From NCBI GenBank assembly GCA_035048485.1, contig CM068585.1, forward strand, positions 16,845,501 to 16,909,500: 64,000 nucleotides of DNA, given 5' to 3'. The DNA is from Pteria penguin (lineage: Eukaryota; Mollusca; Bivalvia; Pterioida; Pteriidae). The position numbers were made by a program, and so were the translations under genes. The notes under the pieces are model-generated. The model worked only from the letters and a program-made list of their open reading frames with translations, was not told the DNA's origin and did no database searches. This document shows, piece after piece, positions 31,645 through 44,770 of this stretch; positions within the stretch are counted from its first letter, which is position 1; each line of letters begins with the position of its first letter.

Positions 31645-33050
31645 TGTTTCTTCACAAGCACAGTAGTATGTTCACTTAAAAGTCACAGACAGATAAGACA
31701 TTGTAGAAGTGAAGTGCATATTAGCTGTTGATAAAGGTTTCGTTACACGTTCGTAGGTCACGTTGATTACTATATATCTACTATGGAACTGTATCAGTAA
31801 TTATCATTGTGCTAAAATCATACAAATTTTCACATTTTATTATTTAAAATCTTGTGAAAATATATAAAACCAAGTGTTTTCCCATCACATGACATAGTCA
31901 ATTTTCGTGATACGACTTATTGATGATTCCAAAATCATCCAAATTAGCGGCTGTTTACGATCATATTCAAATCTCTTAAGTTACTTTTATTACTACCATA
32001 TTGAATAATTATAGAATTTTAAGTATATATATAAGTATATATATATATATATATAATGTATATTCTATATCAGTACATGTGTATGTCATTTGGGAAGGGG
32101 GTGGTCTTTACACATATATCTGCTAATATCATGGATAATTTATATGGTTGCTTGCCAAGTGTCACTTCGCCATGTGTATATAACTATACATTGTTACATT
32201 TTTCCTTGATATTTATTGTTGAGAATTATTTTACACAAGTTCAATATGTAACTTTTCTGCACAGTCTGTTTGTGCAATAGTGTGTGTATACATGTATGTT
32301 TCATTTTTCTAGTAGATGTATAACTTTTATAATGTATGGAATTAGAATACTTAGCAGGGCAATCGCACAGAACATATTCGAACCTGATTCATCCCATTTT
32401 CTATACAATAATTCATTTTTTCATTGTCAGACTCAGTAATTTTACACTAGCGGCGATCTGCATCTGCTTTCATTTCCCAGTTGTTGACATCTATAAATAG
32501 AACAAATGTAAATTCGACCGAATGCCAAATCTTACCTCTATATTACAAGTTTGTCTTAGTCAGGACTTCTGTAATTTATCATTAGAAGATCGAACTGTGT
32601 AGTATTTATCTTGTTTACATTGTTTACTGTCGAGTGTCGCCATTTTGATCACGATCGACAAGTGTGGCTGGCGCAATAATTTGAATTTGCCAGCAGTGAT
32701 GTCCAAGATTATTTTTCTTTATCTTATTCGTAAAATCCCTTTAGACACGCTAAATGTTACTGTAACTACTAAGTTTATTGTCAAACTGTGGTTATTTCAT
32801 TTACTTTTTACATTGTCTGTTTTTGCACTGTATTTTGTCAGTGAATTGTTACATCTTTGTGTGTAATGCGGTTGTAATGCGGAAGTATTTTCTGCCAATA
32901 TTTACAGAGATGTAAGTCCTTGGTTGTATGACATTTTATCATCAGTCTTAGATTTAAGCATATAGATGTCATTTTTATGTCAAAAAGTGTATTACATTCA
33001 ATTTCTATACTAAAAAGTGCATTGTCAGGAACATTGGTTACAATGTCAGG
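31645..33050. other. Intergenic, nothing recognised
   Basis: A+T-rich upstream flank of lectin B with a short (TA)n run at 32024-32056. Open frames at 32056-32280 and 32645-32866 resemble no protein. Confidence 0.5.
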
Positions 33051-34105
33051 TTGTCAGGAATTTTCCTGCAATCTGATTGGCTGACAGGATTTTATAAGAG
33101 TATATCAGGCGGCAAGGATTCAGTTTCTGCAGATAGCTTGTAGAGTAAAGAGTCCGGTTAGAAAACAAACGACTAACAGAAACTATCTAGGTACAAAAAT
33201 GAATTCTGAAACTAATTATGAAATCTATTTTAAACATCGGCAAATAGATACGCATCTGAAGTACATAGAAACAATAGTAAAGTAAATTTCCACGCAAATT
33301 ACTCCTGACATATGGATTGTCCTGACATATAGATTGTCCTGAGAAACATTTTCCTGACAATAACATTTTAATAAGTAATTTCAAGATAACTGCATAGTTT
33401 ATACAGTGAATTTCGTTATTGCTACCTGAAGTAAACCTACGCTATCTCCCACCACGCAAGAGACAACCCTTTCTCTCCCCCCTCCTTTTTCGTTTGCTAT
33501 GTATATATTTTTATCTGTATATCGCCATCATGTCAGATATATGTTGCATATGAGAGTATCGCTTTAGGAATGTTATTCAACAGCTTGAATGGAATAAAAT
33601 GAATTATGAACTGGCATATCCTGACTCATCTATCTCGGAACATGAAGAGTATTACGGAAATACATTACTGAGGAATACTATACATGAGGGGAAGAAAGGG
33701 AGGCCGTCCTGTTACAAATGGTGTCAGAAGTGGGATGCCATTCAACTAAGGCATCCAGGATACGAACCGTCTTTCTTGCATGGTGGAACAACATTTTGTA
33801 AATAGACTTTATGTAAGGTTAGGACTGCACCTAACTGTATCTCGAAACATGAAGAGTATTACGGAAATACACTACTGAGGAATACTATACATGAGGGGAA
33901 GAAAGGGAGGCCGTCCTGTTACAATTTATATATATAATATATTCGGCACAGGCCGAATGCGTGTAGATGTATTTGTCTCTTGTAGCATACACAGCATTAT
34001 TATACTGTATTGAATGTAGTTTATGAGAGGCGCGTTATGTTTAGCGTCGACAGGGACGTATATATCTAAATTGTGATATATACGTTCCTGGCGACGAAGA
34101 TGAAA
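33050..34105 (+). other. Possible solo LTR / retroelement relic
   Basis: A gattgg CCAAT-type box (33074), TATA-like tttataag (33091) and tggcgacgaagatgaaat (34089, resembling a primer-binding site just after an LTR) lie in the expected order. An 87-bp direct repeat (33631-33717 and 33838-33924) sits inside. The putative LTR does not end in CA, and no gag-pol follows. Confidence 0.25.
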
Positions 34106-36663
34106 TTAATTGTAAATATATGTTGATTCTAGGCTAAATAAATAAAACAAAACGAAATCCAGTGATATAAAAATAACCTCAGTCAGTCTCGTTATATTTT
34201 ATATTTTATCGTATATTTTAAGATCTAGACAGGCATGGCATTGCCAACTGGTCTAATATTTGTGTACATGTGTATGTGAGGGGTATCCCTATGTTTATAT
34301 TTTGCCGATTGAAGCATTCAAGCGTCATACATAAACATTGGTATAGTGCTGTGTATTGCCCATTGCCTTATCGCTTGGCAGAAATAAAACGGGTTCATAT
34401 ATTGTTCCCTGTGCTGATTAGCATGTCTGACATTAATCTCAGAGTTTGACGTCATTTCCAGCAAAGTAGTAATCAAGATGTAGTTTATTCTAATGTCGCC
34501 GGTTCATAAACCAAGTATCATTTCAGGTTCTCTCTCGAATATGTTCCGTAATATCTAAATTTTTGCAATTTTGAACCCCCCCCCCCCAAATGTGTTAAAT
34601 GAATTTTTTTCATGTACCGTCGGCTACTATCAAGATATGTTGAATTTCTATGGTAGATCTGTTGAACACTTCAACGATAAATAGAATATACTGCTGTATA
34701 CCCTATGTTCGCATATTACAGGTAAATTTATTCTAAATTGTTTTGATTATATTTATAAGCCTAAAACATATTAAGAAATGCCCTTGCAAATGTTGTGATC
34801 AAATTCGTCGTATTAAGTGAGATACGGCTGTCTAAAACGCGATGTTTGTAAAAAGAATGTTTACAACCAACTTATCACGTGATCTAAATTGGAAGCCGCA
34901 TCATGGAGGGTGAGGTAAATAAACTTGACGAGTAACTTTAAAAGTCTGCATTCAAGTCTGCTAAAGTTAGTTTTCACTGAAATCCTTTTCTTTTGGAGTC
35001 TCCTTCATCGTATTTGTTTTGATTAAACTGCGCATGCGCGAAGTCAGGTAATAGTTGTATATTATATTTATGGAATATCATCTTTATTTACAAAGTGTTT
35101 TCTTTTTATTTTGATATCTCAGAGACATATATACACAATACATGTGCATGTATGTCTCTGCATATCTCCGGGGGTTTGAAGCAACAAAAATGTTATTAAC
35201 GCAAAGTTAGTAACTTCAGCCATACGAGAAAATATAGTTTTTGTTTTACTTACCCTAATTTTTGAAATTATACCGAATTGTAGGGTATACAACTATAATG
35301 GCCATGGATTGTCAATGCAAGTGAAATTGTACTAAAACAATCAATCCATAGAGTTATAGTCAAAGCGGCCCAAGAAAAAAAAAACGGTCCTCACTAGAAC
35401 GGCCCACACCAAAACGGCCCATTTTTATACCACACCAGCCGAACTTTGTAATATCTTGACAATGGATATCGACTTTGATTTCAAAATAGAAAACTAGTGT
35501 TTAAATTATATTCATATAGAAAGTAATAGGGCAAATGATTTGAGATTTTAATAAATTGCGTTTAGCATAAAATTATTCCTATTTTCGCGTAGGGTGTTTA
35601 TTTTTGGGGCCGTTTTGACCATACATCAATCAGGAAGAAAGGTCATAATTCTGCTCTCTGTAGCGATAGGAGATGACATATATATCTTTTATGTTCAAGA
35701 GAATAAAGCATGATAAGGGCAGTGTAACGTTGAAAACAGTAACGAATCTATGGTTTTCACCATGATTAAGTGTAGAAGCCATGCCGCACGAGATAATAAT
35801 ATATCAAAGTTTAGCAATGATAAACTTTATTTCACTATTACTTAAGAATTGTTCTTTCATAATGAAATGTGTAAATTCTTGTTTGCTTGAATTTGTTATC
35901 AACTGTATTTTAACTCCAATTTAATCTTTTGCTACCTGACCAGTTACTAAAAGCCCGGCTACCAGTACTGTAAGTACTTTGATTCTTTAATGCCTGCCTA
36001 GCAGTCACACTTAAATACTGTTTTCACAAAAGACTACCTACAACATGTTGAATCACTATTGAGGAAAAGCTGTGTAAATGACCGTGCAACGTATTTATTG
36101 TAATTCATTGTCAAGCTATTGTAATGTTTCAGTTTTTATGTTAAGTTTTCGGAACTATCTGACTTTTTGAGCTACGCCTACGTAGCAAAATATGTTCGTC
36201 GTTTAATTTCAAAACAGCAAGTTTCTACAAAGGGAAAAAACCCGTATTAGACTGCAAAAGCACTGCAATATATAATCAATAGGCGGAATTTTCTTGTCAT
36301 AAGGGACATATGTACCTATGTTCTTGTCATAAGGGATATGTGTAAGTCGGAGTAAATATAACACGTACAATACTTAATCACTTAACAAAGTCTGAAAAAG
36401 TCCAAAATATCTTCCTTGATGCTAGTGAAATTTATGAAAATAAGATTTACGTACATAACCCAATACATCGCTTCGAATCTGTTTAAAAGGGCATGCTCTG
36501 TTTGCAAGGAGAAGACAACTCTCTATACCATTACGTCACGCGCTTTGTTTTGCTGAATATTTCACCATACAGAGTTATCGTTCATAATATTTACTTCGAC
36601 TTACCGGAAGTGACGTTTGCTATGGAGTCTTCACCAAGAGTAGAAAGATGGGGTTGTTATACA
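34106..36663. other. Intergenic, no gene seen
   Basis: Contains poly-C (34577), a short run of aaacggcccattt-type repeats (35365-35425) and A+T-rich DNA. Confidence 0.5.
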
Positions 36664-39640
36664 ACTAAAGATAAAAGATAAGATAATATTTATTTAAAGT
36701 CGGTGCATAAATAACAATATAACATTAGCTCTGTAGAGCTATTTAACCGACTAGTACGAATATTACATGATTATAAGTATATCATTATGCAGGTTTATAA
36801 CATAAAGGGATGCATAATTAAAGAGAATATCATATGTATCAAAATAAGATGCTCATGAATAATTTAAGAGAAAATGCATAGAATGTTTATGCAGGACAAG
36901 CAAGGAATAAATAAACATAGTATAAACATAAATTACATTTGAACAAGACAAAATAAGACAGTCACATAAATGCGGTAAAAATTGCTAAGCACATAAACAC
37001 TTAAAATTGAGTCCATTATCACAGCACCATGCAACACAAAACATAAAATATCTGGCAAGCATAAATAAATAAAATATAGCAAAAGCAACAAGCTCAGAAA
37101 GACAAGCGGCACAGTGATAAGCATCCCCATCCCAGCTGCTTATAATATTTCGAAATTGACTAAAAGAAGGAATTAAGCGAAATTCATTTGGCAGGCTATT
37201 CCACAATTTAGCTGCACTATGTCTAAAAGATCTAAAACCGTAGGTAGATGTTCTTACCTGGGGGACCAATGCTGTATTTTGATATCTAAAAGAAAAAGAA
37301 TGATGCTTAATACAATCATGAAGATACATAGGCGAGTCTTTATGTACAATGTTAAAAATCTGTAAAGCCATTATTCTCATTCTTCTTACCCCAAGGGTTG
37401 GTAGACAGTTTTTCATAAGTACTAAAATAATCGTCATGTATAAATCTTTTCCAGCTTCTTCGTGTTATATTCGTTACAAAAATGTCATGCCAATGGACAA
37501 TAATTAAGATTAGATAATATAAAAGAATGATAAATTGTCAGTATGCTTAATTTACAAAGATATTTTCCAATTCGCTTTCAAACATTTAGCTGTCTAGAGG
37601 CTTTCCTGCATATATTTGTTATGTGAGAATTAAAATTTAAAAGATAATCAATATCAACACCTAAAAGTTTGATCTCATTTTCAGGCCTAATTACAACACT
37701 ATCAATATTAAAACTGATTCCTTCATTAAAAGTCTTTTTGCCTATTGCCATGGCCTGGAATTTATCTGGGTTGGCTTGCATTTTGTTCATGTGGAACCAT
37801 TGAATAAGAGATTTGCTATTTTTCTCTTAAACATCTATTAATCTATTTACATCCTTGTTCGAATAAGACAAAGTGTTGTCATCTGCATCTTTATACAAAG
37901 AACTATCAGTGACGAAGCTAAAAATGTCATTAATCAATACATTAAAAAGTAAAGGACCTAAAATGGATCCCTGAGGGACTCCTTTCACCAATGGCTGATA
38001 AGAACTGGATATACTATCCAGTTTGACACACTGTTTTCTGTTACTCAAGTAACTAGTTACAAGATCAAGAGCACTGTCTCTTAAACCGTAAGCTTTTAAC
38101 TTCAAAAATAAAAGATCATGTGGTAAACAATCAAATGCTTTTCATAAATCCATAAGCAAAGTAGCAACATATAAGTTTTCATCTATAGCTTTACCCCAAT
38201 CCTCTAAAATTTTGAGTAAAACACTCTGACTCTGGTCTAACTGCTGAAAGATATTGATTAAAATGTATGTCAGAGAAATCTATCATTTGATTAAAAATCA
38301 CACGTTCAAAAATCTTGGAAAACATAGGTAAAATGCTAACTGGCCTATAATTGCTTTCAACTAAAATGTTATTTTTCTTGTGAAGTGGGACTACTTGGGC
38401 AGATTTCAGGTTATCAGGGAAAACAGAGCTTTCTATAGATTTGTTTAAAAGTAAAGTAAGTGGTGGTACAATGGCTGACTTTGTTAACTTAACTACTAGT
38501 ATCCTGGCTGAAATTCCATCAAAACCTGTGGCCTTCTTTACACCAAGCTTTCTAATTTGTTTCTGTACAACAGATTCATCAACTAAAAAAAATCATTGAT
38601 GGATTTTCAACATTCTTTGTAGCCTTGGTAATAGCCTGTATACTAGGGTGTGTGTTATCTACTGAAATATTTGGGTCAGCAATATCTTTAGCAACATTGA
38701 CAAAGAAAGAGTAAAAAATATCACAGACTTCAGACTGATCACAGACAAGACCATAATTCTCACTTAAAATAGTATCTTTCTGAATAAAAGACCCTTTGTT
38801 GGTTAAAAAGGCCAGAAGTTCTTACAATTGGCACCACCTACACATCTTTTTACAAAATACTGTGACATTGACTTGCGTCGTAAACTGGTTACATAATTTC
38901 TCTGTTTTCTGTATGTTTCCCAATTTTTGGATGATCTACATTTAAAATATGCATTTTGCAACATTCCTCTTTTTTTTTATAAATTGCTTGTTTTAAAACT
39001 TTGTTCATAAACGGAGCAGGCTTAGCAATAGGCTTTCTTTGTTTCACCGGCACATGCCTGTCTACAATATCTCTAAAATTCTCAGCAAAGTTATCATATG
39101 CTTCATTTACATCACTAAAACTATCACTATTGAATTTTTATATTGGCTGCGTCAGACAAAAATTTTTCTGGATCAAAATCTTTAAAACTTCGATAGGAAA
39201 TGTATTCTCTGTTTTTGCATACAACCTTGGCTTTCAGCTGAACAGCAATGATGTTATGCATGTCGATTAAACCACAATTAAAATTACAATAATTTGCACA
39301 CATTTCTGGCTTGTTCGTTGAAAAGACATCAAGTGAAGATGGCACAGACCCTGGTCTGAAACATGTTGGTTCTTTCACCATGTTTGTGAAATTAAAAACA
39401 TCACATATATTTTCCAGATGAACAGCTTTCTCTTTGTTTAGCATGTCAAAATTTAAGTCACCAGTTATACTTATGTTGTCATATTTGGTAGTAATATGAA
39501 TCAAAGTTGTATGTATGTCATCTGAAAAAGATGTTTCTGACATTGATGGAGGCTTATAACACCCTAAAAATAACCATTTATAATTTTCTATGATTACCTC
39601 TACAGCTAATGATTCAGTTAATAAACGATGAAACGACGCG
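36664..39640 (-). mobile_element. CR1/Jockey-type LINE, 5'-truncated
   Basis: Minus-strand ORF2 remnants run in order. First the endonuclease end (LFLGCYKPPS and GDLNFDML, about 39640-39127). Then reverse transcriptase with [20 protein letters not shown] and a DADDNT catalytic box (38105-37827), then LLGVDID (37790-37578). Last is the C-terminal region TYGFRSFRHSAAKLWNSLP (about 37260). Frameshifts and stops separate the pieces. The 3' tail is a gataa-type simple repeat near 36664-36690. The 5' part (endonuclease N-terminus, any ORF1) is missing at a break near 39640. Catalytic YADD reads DADD, so this copy is dead. Confidence 0.85.
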
Positions 39641-41265
39641 GAACCAGTGATTCACTGCAGGTAAGCATGCTGTACATCTGTAGATAAGGTATTGAAAAGC
39701 ACGACTGATGTGTGTTTATAACGGCAGATGTTTATTTGACGCGTTTTTCAGCGTTGTGTTTTGGTGGTAATTGGGTCAGAAATTTCCCAATTTTTCGTTT
39801 CATTTCTTGTGGTTTCTTTTTAGTCAGAGGAGCCTTTTGGCCTATATCGGTCGACAAATACCAATCAAACGGCCGATTCCTGTGGTGAATTCGATTTTTT
39901 TTTTAGCTCTGAGCATTATGGTAACGTAACCTAAGAAATATAATGTTAAGTAAAAGAAACAATAAAAATTCTAATGATGGCCAAAATAAGAACTGGAAGT
40001 AATGGTAGACGGCTTGTAAAATTCAGTATAACTCGTTATTGGATTTTATTTAGAACTAGGTCTATTCAAGTATGTATAGTTTAAGATTTTTTTGGTGACA
40101 TTATAAAAAATAAATTATACTTACATTAACCGTAATGATCAGAAAAAACCTGGTACAGAACGGACAACAGAACAAAATAGATCTAGTATGTCACGAAAGG
40201 GTAAGCTAAAACAACAAATCAATGATTTATTAGAAAACTGCAATAAAATTTTAAATATGCAAAGTGAATACAAAAGGGGGCAACACATTATTTATTTCAA
40301 TAGGTGCCATTTTTTTTAAACAGCATGGCGGTAACGTAATTTTCAGAAAATTGATCAGACTGAAAATTCATGAAATTATTTATAACTTAAAGACCAAATT
40401 TAAAATATAACAGAATATTAGGTTTATGATATATAATGAAAGTAAATTTTGACAATTATTTGGGGTGATAGGAGAGAATTCAATTGATTGACATGGATAA
40501 AAATTTGGGAGCAAAATTATGGATGGTTACTCTTCAACAGCAGCAACTAAAAAGGACGGATAACCGTATTGGACCATGGCTAAATTGAAATATGCATAGT
40601 TTGAGTTATCTTTCTTAGAAGTTCTAATACGTAGACATTCATATGAAACAAACTTTTCGTGTAAATAACGTAGCTATATCTTACACTGCGATAAAATAAA
40701 CTTGATTATATACGAAGTTTTAATACAATACCATTAAAGACTGCAGAAAAAAGTCCGGAAAACTGAAATCCTTGAAAATTTCTAAGTTCAAGGGCCGTAA
40801 CTCTGGCAGAAACAAAGCAATCATATCCATATGTTAAATGAAACTGACCCTTGTTGATATAAAGTTACATACCAAGTTCAAGGGCCGTAACTCTGGCAGA
40901 AACAAAGCAATCATATCCATATGTTAAATGAAACTGACCCTTGTTGATATAAAGTTACATACCAAGTTTTAATTCAATACCTTTAAAGACTGCAAAAAAA
41001 GTAAGGAAAACCGTAAAATCCTTGAAAATTTCTAAGTTCAAGGGCCGTAACTCTGGCAAAACCAAGGCAATCATACCCAAGTGCGAACTGGTATTGACCC
41101 CGGACGGACGAACAACTCCATAATATAATACGTCCCGTCTTATGACGGGATCCCCTATGAGACTACAGATGATAAGTAACATTTCTTAGGGGGCAATATG
41201 GCCACCACCTGTCCTTTTCGTTACCATCAACTATATAAACAAACAAGCAAACAAACAACCAAACA
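39641..41265. other. Intergenic with tandem duplication and dispersed repeat
   Basis: A perfect 90-bp tandem duplication at 40784-40963 (aagttcaagggccgtaactc) and a third, shorter copy at 41034 belong to a repeat ending cggacggacgaacaactcca near 41100. The remainder is A+T-rich. Confidence 0.65.
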
Positions 41266-41267
41266 AA

Positions 41268-44200
41268 AAACAAGACCCCCAAGTGGGCCTATATCGCTCA
41301 CCTGAGTACCTAGATGATCAGTTATGCAGGAAGGAAGAATTCATTTATTTTTGCATAAATGTAACAAAGTCAACACAAATGTTGAAAATATGTTAAATTT
41401 TATTTCAGACTTGAATAAAAATTAACACTTTTTTGAACATCCATTCAGGTGATTTTGATATTTAGCATTTGCTTTGTCTCTGCAAGATGTGATTCAGGGC
41501 AACAAGTTTGTCATTTTCTTTAGGTGGGGCCTTTTGTTGACTGATTTCAAGTCTGGGTCATGAACAACAATTGTTTCAAATATTGACCAGATCCAACTTA
41601 AAATGGCCTAAATTCATATGTTTTTTTTTTGTTTTTGTTTTTTAATATAAATATAATTTATTTTCAGTATATAACTAGCCATTACAAATTCAAAACTTCT
41701 CGGGCTAAATGTTTTGAAAACAATATAAACAACCAAGTGCATGCATGATGTAAAAGAGTACTGCATGAATACAAGACAGATGTAACACAAGTTCATAATA
41801 AATAACTAATCTTTTCAAAATAACACTGACACGTTTGACGTTTTGAACTACTATACACCTTTGAATATATTTTTAAAGTGATCTTTACATGTTCACAAAT
41901 ATTTTCAGCAGTTTCATGACAGTTTTTTATCCTACAATACATTTTATATTTATAAATTACAGTAGCTATGGTAGAAATTAAATTGTTAAAGTCACAAATT
42001 TTCTGATTATTCTCAAAATAGAACCCAATCAAAATATGTTTCCATTTCATGTCGAATCTTAAAAAGTTGGATGTTGTCTCCCAAATCTTTTTAACATTGT
42101 TACACAGAAAAAGTAAATTTTCATCATTTTCGACAGAGTCGTCACATAAGTCACAGATATCTGATTCCGATTTCTTTATTTTTTTTTGAGGTAGCATTTA
42201 GTAGCTAGCGGATTATTTAAAAGTTTAAAATTGAATTCTGCAACTTTCTTTTCATACATATTTTCTATCTTATTTTCGTATGTTAAATTCCATGATGTTT
42301 TTCCAATATTCATAATTCTAGAGTAATACTATTAGTATAGGGGGGTATGAAATTTTTTGTATATAAATGTATCATGTAATAGTTTTGACGATATGCTAAA
42401 AATGTCTACAGGTTTTTTGAGAGATGAAATATCAAAAAGCAATTTCATCTTTACATTTTGATAAGGGTAATCCTTAGAATCAAAGTGTCTTATTTTTCTT
42501 AAAACATTGCTCAAAATTGTGTATTCACAAAGAATATTATTTTTTATTTCTAAATTTTCATAGAACCACTCGATTGGTTTCAAACCATTTTCATCTACAA
42601 CATCATTAACATACTTAAAACCACTTCGGATCCAAGTATCAAAATATAAACATTTTCCTTTATATTGTAATATCTTATTACACCACAAGGGTTGACAAAG
42701 AAAGTCATGTAAACTCATTTGTTCAACATTTTGTAATTTTTTACATATATTAAAAAATACAAAAACCTTACCTGTAGAAGTTTGAAAAATTGTTGATCAA
42801 GTTGTACTCATGTGTAGTAGTAACATTCGTTTTTTATATATATTCAATATCTATGCCTTTTCTTCACACAAAAACTATTCAAAAAATCTTTTAAACTGCT
42901 CTTTGAAGTATATATTCTTTTGATCCATGTAGCTTTTAAAGATTTGATTTTTGATTCGATATCTACCAGATTTACACCTCCTTTGCAAATTTTTCCTATC
43001 ATTGTGTTTCTTTTAATTCTATCTCGTTTGCTCCATATGAAATTAAAGATCTTTTTATTTGCCAATTTAATTGTCGTATCTTCTGGACATTCGAGAATTG
43101 ATGCTGTATATATGTTTTGATATTGCTAAAGTGTTAATTACGGAGACTTTACCAAAAATTGTCAATTTTCTTTTTTTCTATGATTCAAAAAGCTTTTCTA
43201 AATCATTTACAATTTTGGTCCAATTATTTTTATAACAAAGATCCTTATCATGCCCAATGAAAATACCTAATATTTTCACACATGTATCATTGACAAGAAT
43301 ACCTTCTATCTCTTTGTAGAGACCTTTCAATGGCCCTAACAGTATACATTCTGTTTTCGATAAATTAAGCTTCATTCCAGAAACTTTGCTAAAAACATCG
43401 ATACCATTTATAGCTGATTTCAACGAATTTATATCTTTTACCGCAAGTGTGCAGTCATCAGCATGCTGTATTATTTCCTCATTTTGATGAACTTTCAATG
43501 CCATTACTTCAGCAACAAATAAAATGATTATTGCAGAAACGGGACACCCTTGACGGATGCCCCGTTCCATTTTACATATTTCATATGTTGAGTGTTGAAA
43601 AACATCTAAAAACTTATTTAGATGTGTAAAGAAATTTATCTTTCATGTGGTATAACAGCAGAAGTTTAAAATGTGAAGAATTGTCTCTATACACCCTCAT
43701 TTGGAAGTCTTAGAAAATTCACAGAAAATCCAAAAATTGAGATATTGACAAAATTCTATCAAAGTAACATTCCTTACCATAATTATGATCATAATAGTCC
43801 ATAAGAAATCATCGTTATCGATTGACTAGGAAATATGACACTTCGCTACATTGAAATCACCAAGTCCAAACAAATGTCGAAAAAAAAAAATCTAAAATTT
43901 GATTTTGGAAGGGAACCAAAATGACAATACATCTTCACTCATCCCTCTAGATCATTTCTATGCTTTCTGTTTGTCTCTGTATACAGCTAGTATGAAGAAG
44001 AATATTGTCAAAGGAGGGTACACTTTTGTGACCTACTTTTGACTATGGTAGCGCCACCTGTAAAGAGGTCTGGATGAAAACAACAGAATTTGAAGGGGAT
44101 CATAAGTGATTTATTTCTACTAAGATTTATTAAAATCCTTCCAACAATTTTGCAGAAAAAGTTGAAAATGTGAAAAATGGCCAAACCCTTCCCTTGTTTT

Positions 44201-44770
44201 TTTTTTTTTTTGAAGTCTTAAAAAATTCATAAAAAATCCAAAAATTGATATATTGACAAAATTCTTTCAGAATAATATTCCTTACCATAATTATGATTAA
44301 AATAGTCATTAAAAATCATCAATATCAATTAACTGAAAAACATGACACTTTTCTGCATTGAAATTATTAAGTCCAAAAACATGTCAAAACTCGTAAATTT
44401 CTGTTTAACGACCTTAACCCTGAACACAATTTTTGATAACCCATCTATATAGATTGTTGAAATGCATTTAGATTCCCCATTTATGCACTGGTTCTGGAGG
44501 AAAAGATTTTTGAAGAAGGGTACCGTTTTGGGTACGTTTGGTCCCGCTCTGGATCCACCCCTGAGGGAATCTGGATCCCGAACACAATTTTAGTAGGGGA
44601 CTTGAGTACATCATATATACAAAGTTTGATCCAAATCTGCAATGCAGTTTCAGAGAAGAAGTCTAAAATGTGAAAAAGTTAACGACGGACGGGCGGACGA
44701 ACGACGACGGACGACGGGCGACGCACTATAACTATAGCTCACTTGAGTCTTCGGCTCAGATGAGCTAAAA
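41268..44770 (-). mobile_element. Bivalve-type dispersed repeat, interrupted by a LINE
   Basis: Minus-strand start tagctcatctgagccgaaga (44770-44740) and end gtgagcgatataggcccac (about 41285-41305) match, in the same order, the ends of the smaller element at 50475-51150. Inside are two diverged direct copies of about 180 bp (43707-43885 and 44208-44395, ccaaaaattgatatattgac), and a LINE fragment at 41620-43625 that probably inserted into it. No transposase seen. Confidence 0.6.
41620..43625 (-). mobile_element. L1/Tx1-like LINE, 5'-truncated, 3' half only
   Basis: Minus-strand pieces in order: reverse transcriptase MERGIRQGCPVSA and QHADDCTL with SGMKLNLSKTE (43570-43178); thumb-like FNFIWSKRDRIKR and GGVNLVDIES (43065-42844); PLWCNKILQYKGK (42718-42332); and a C-terminal CDLCDD...LFLCNNVKKIW zinc-knuckle-like end (42197-41793). 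Poly-A (poly-T on +) at 41621-41642 marks the 3' end, as in the L1 group and unlike the CR1-type copies nearby. Frames are broken between pieces, and the catalytic motif reads HADD. Confidence 0.82.
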
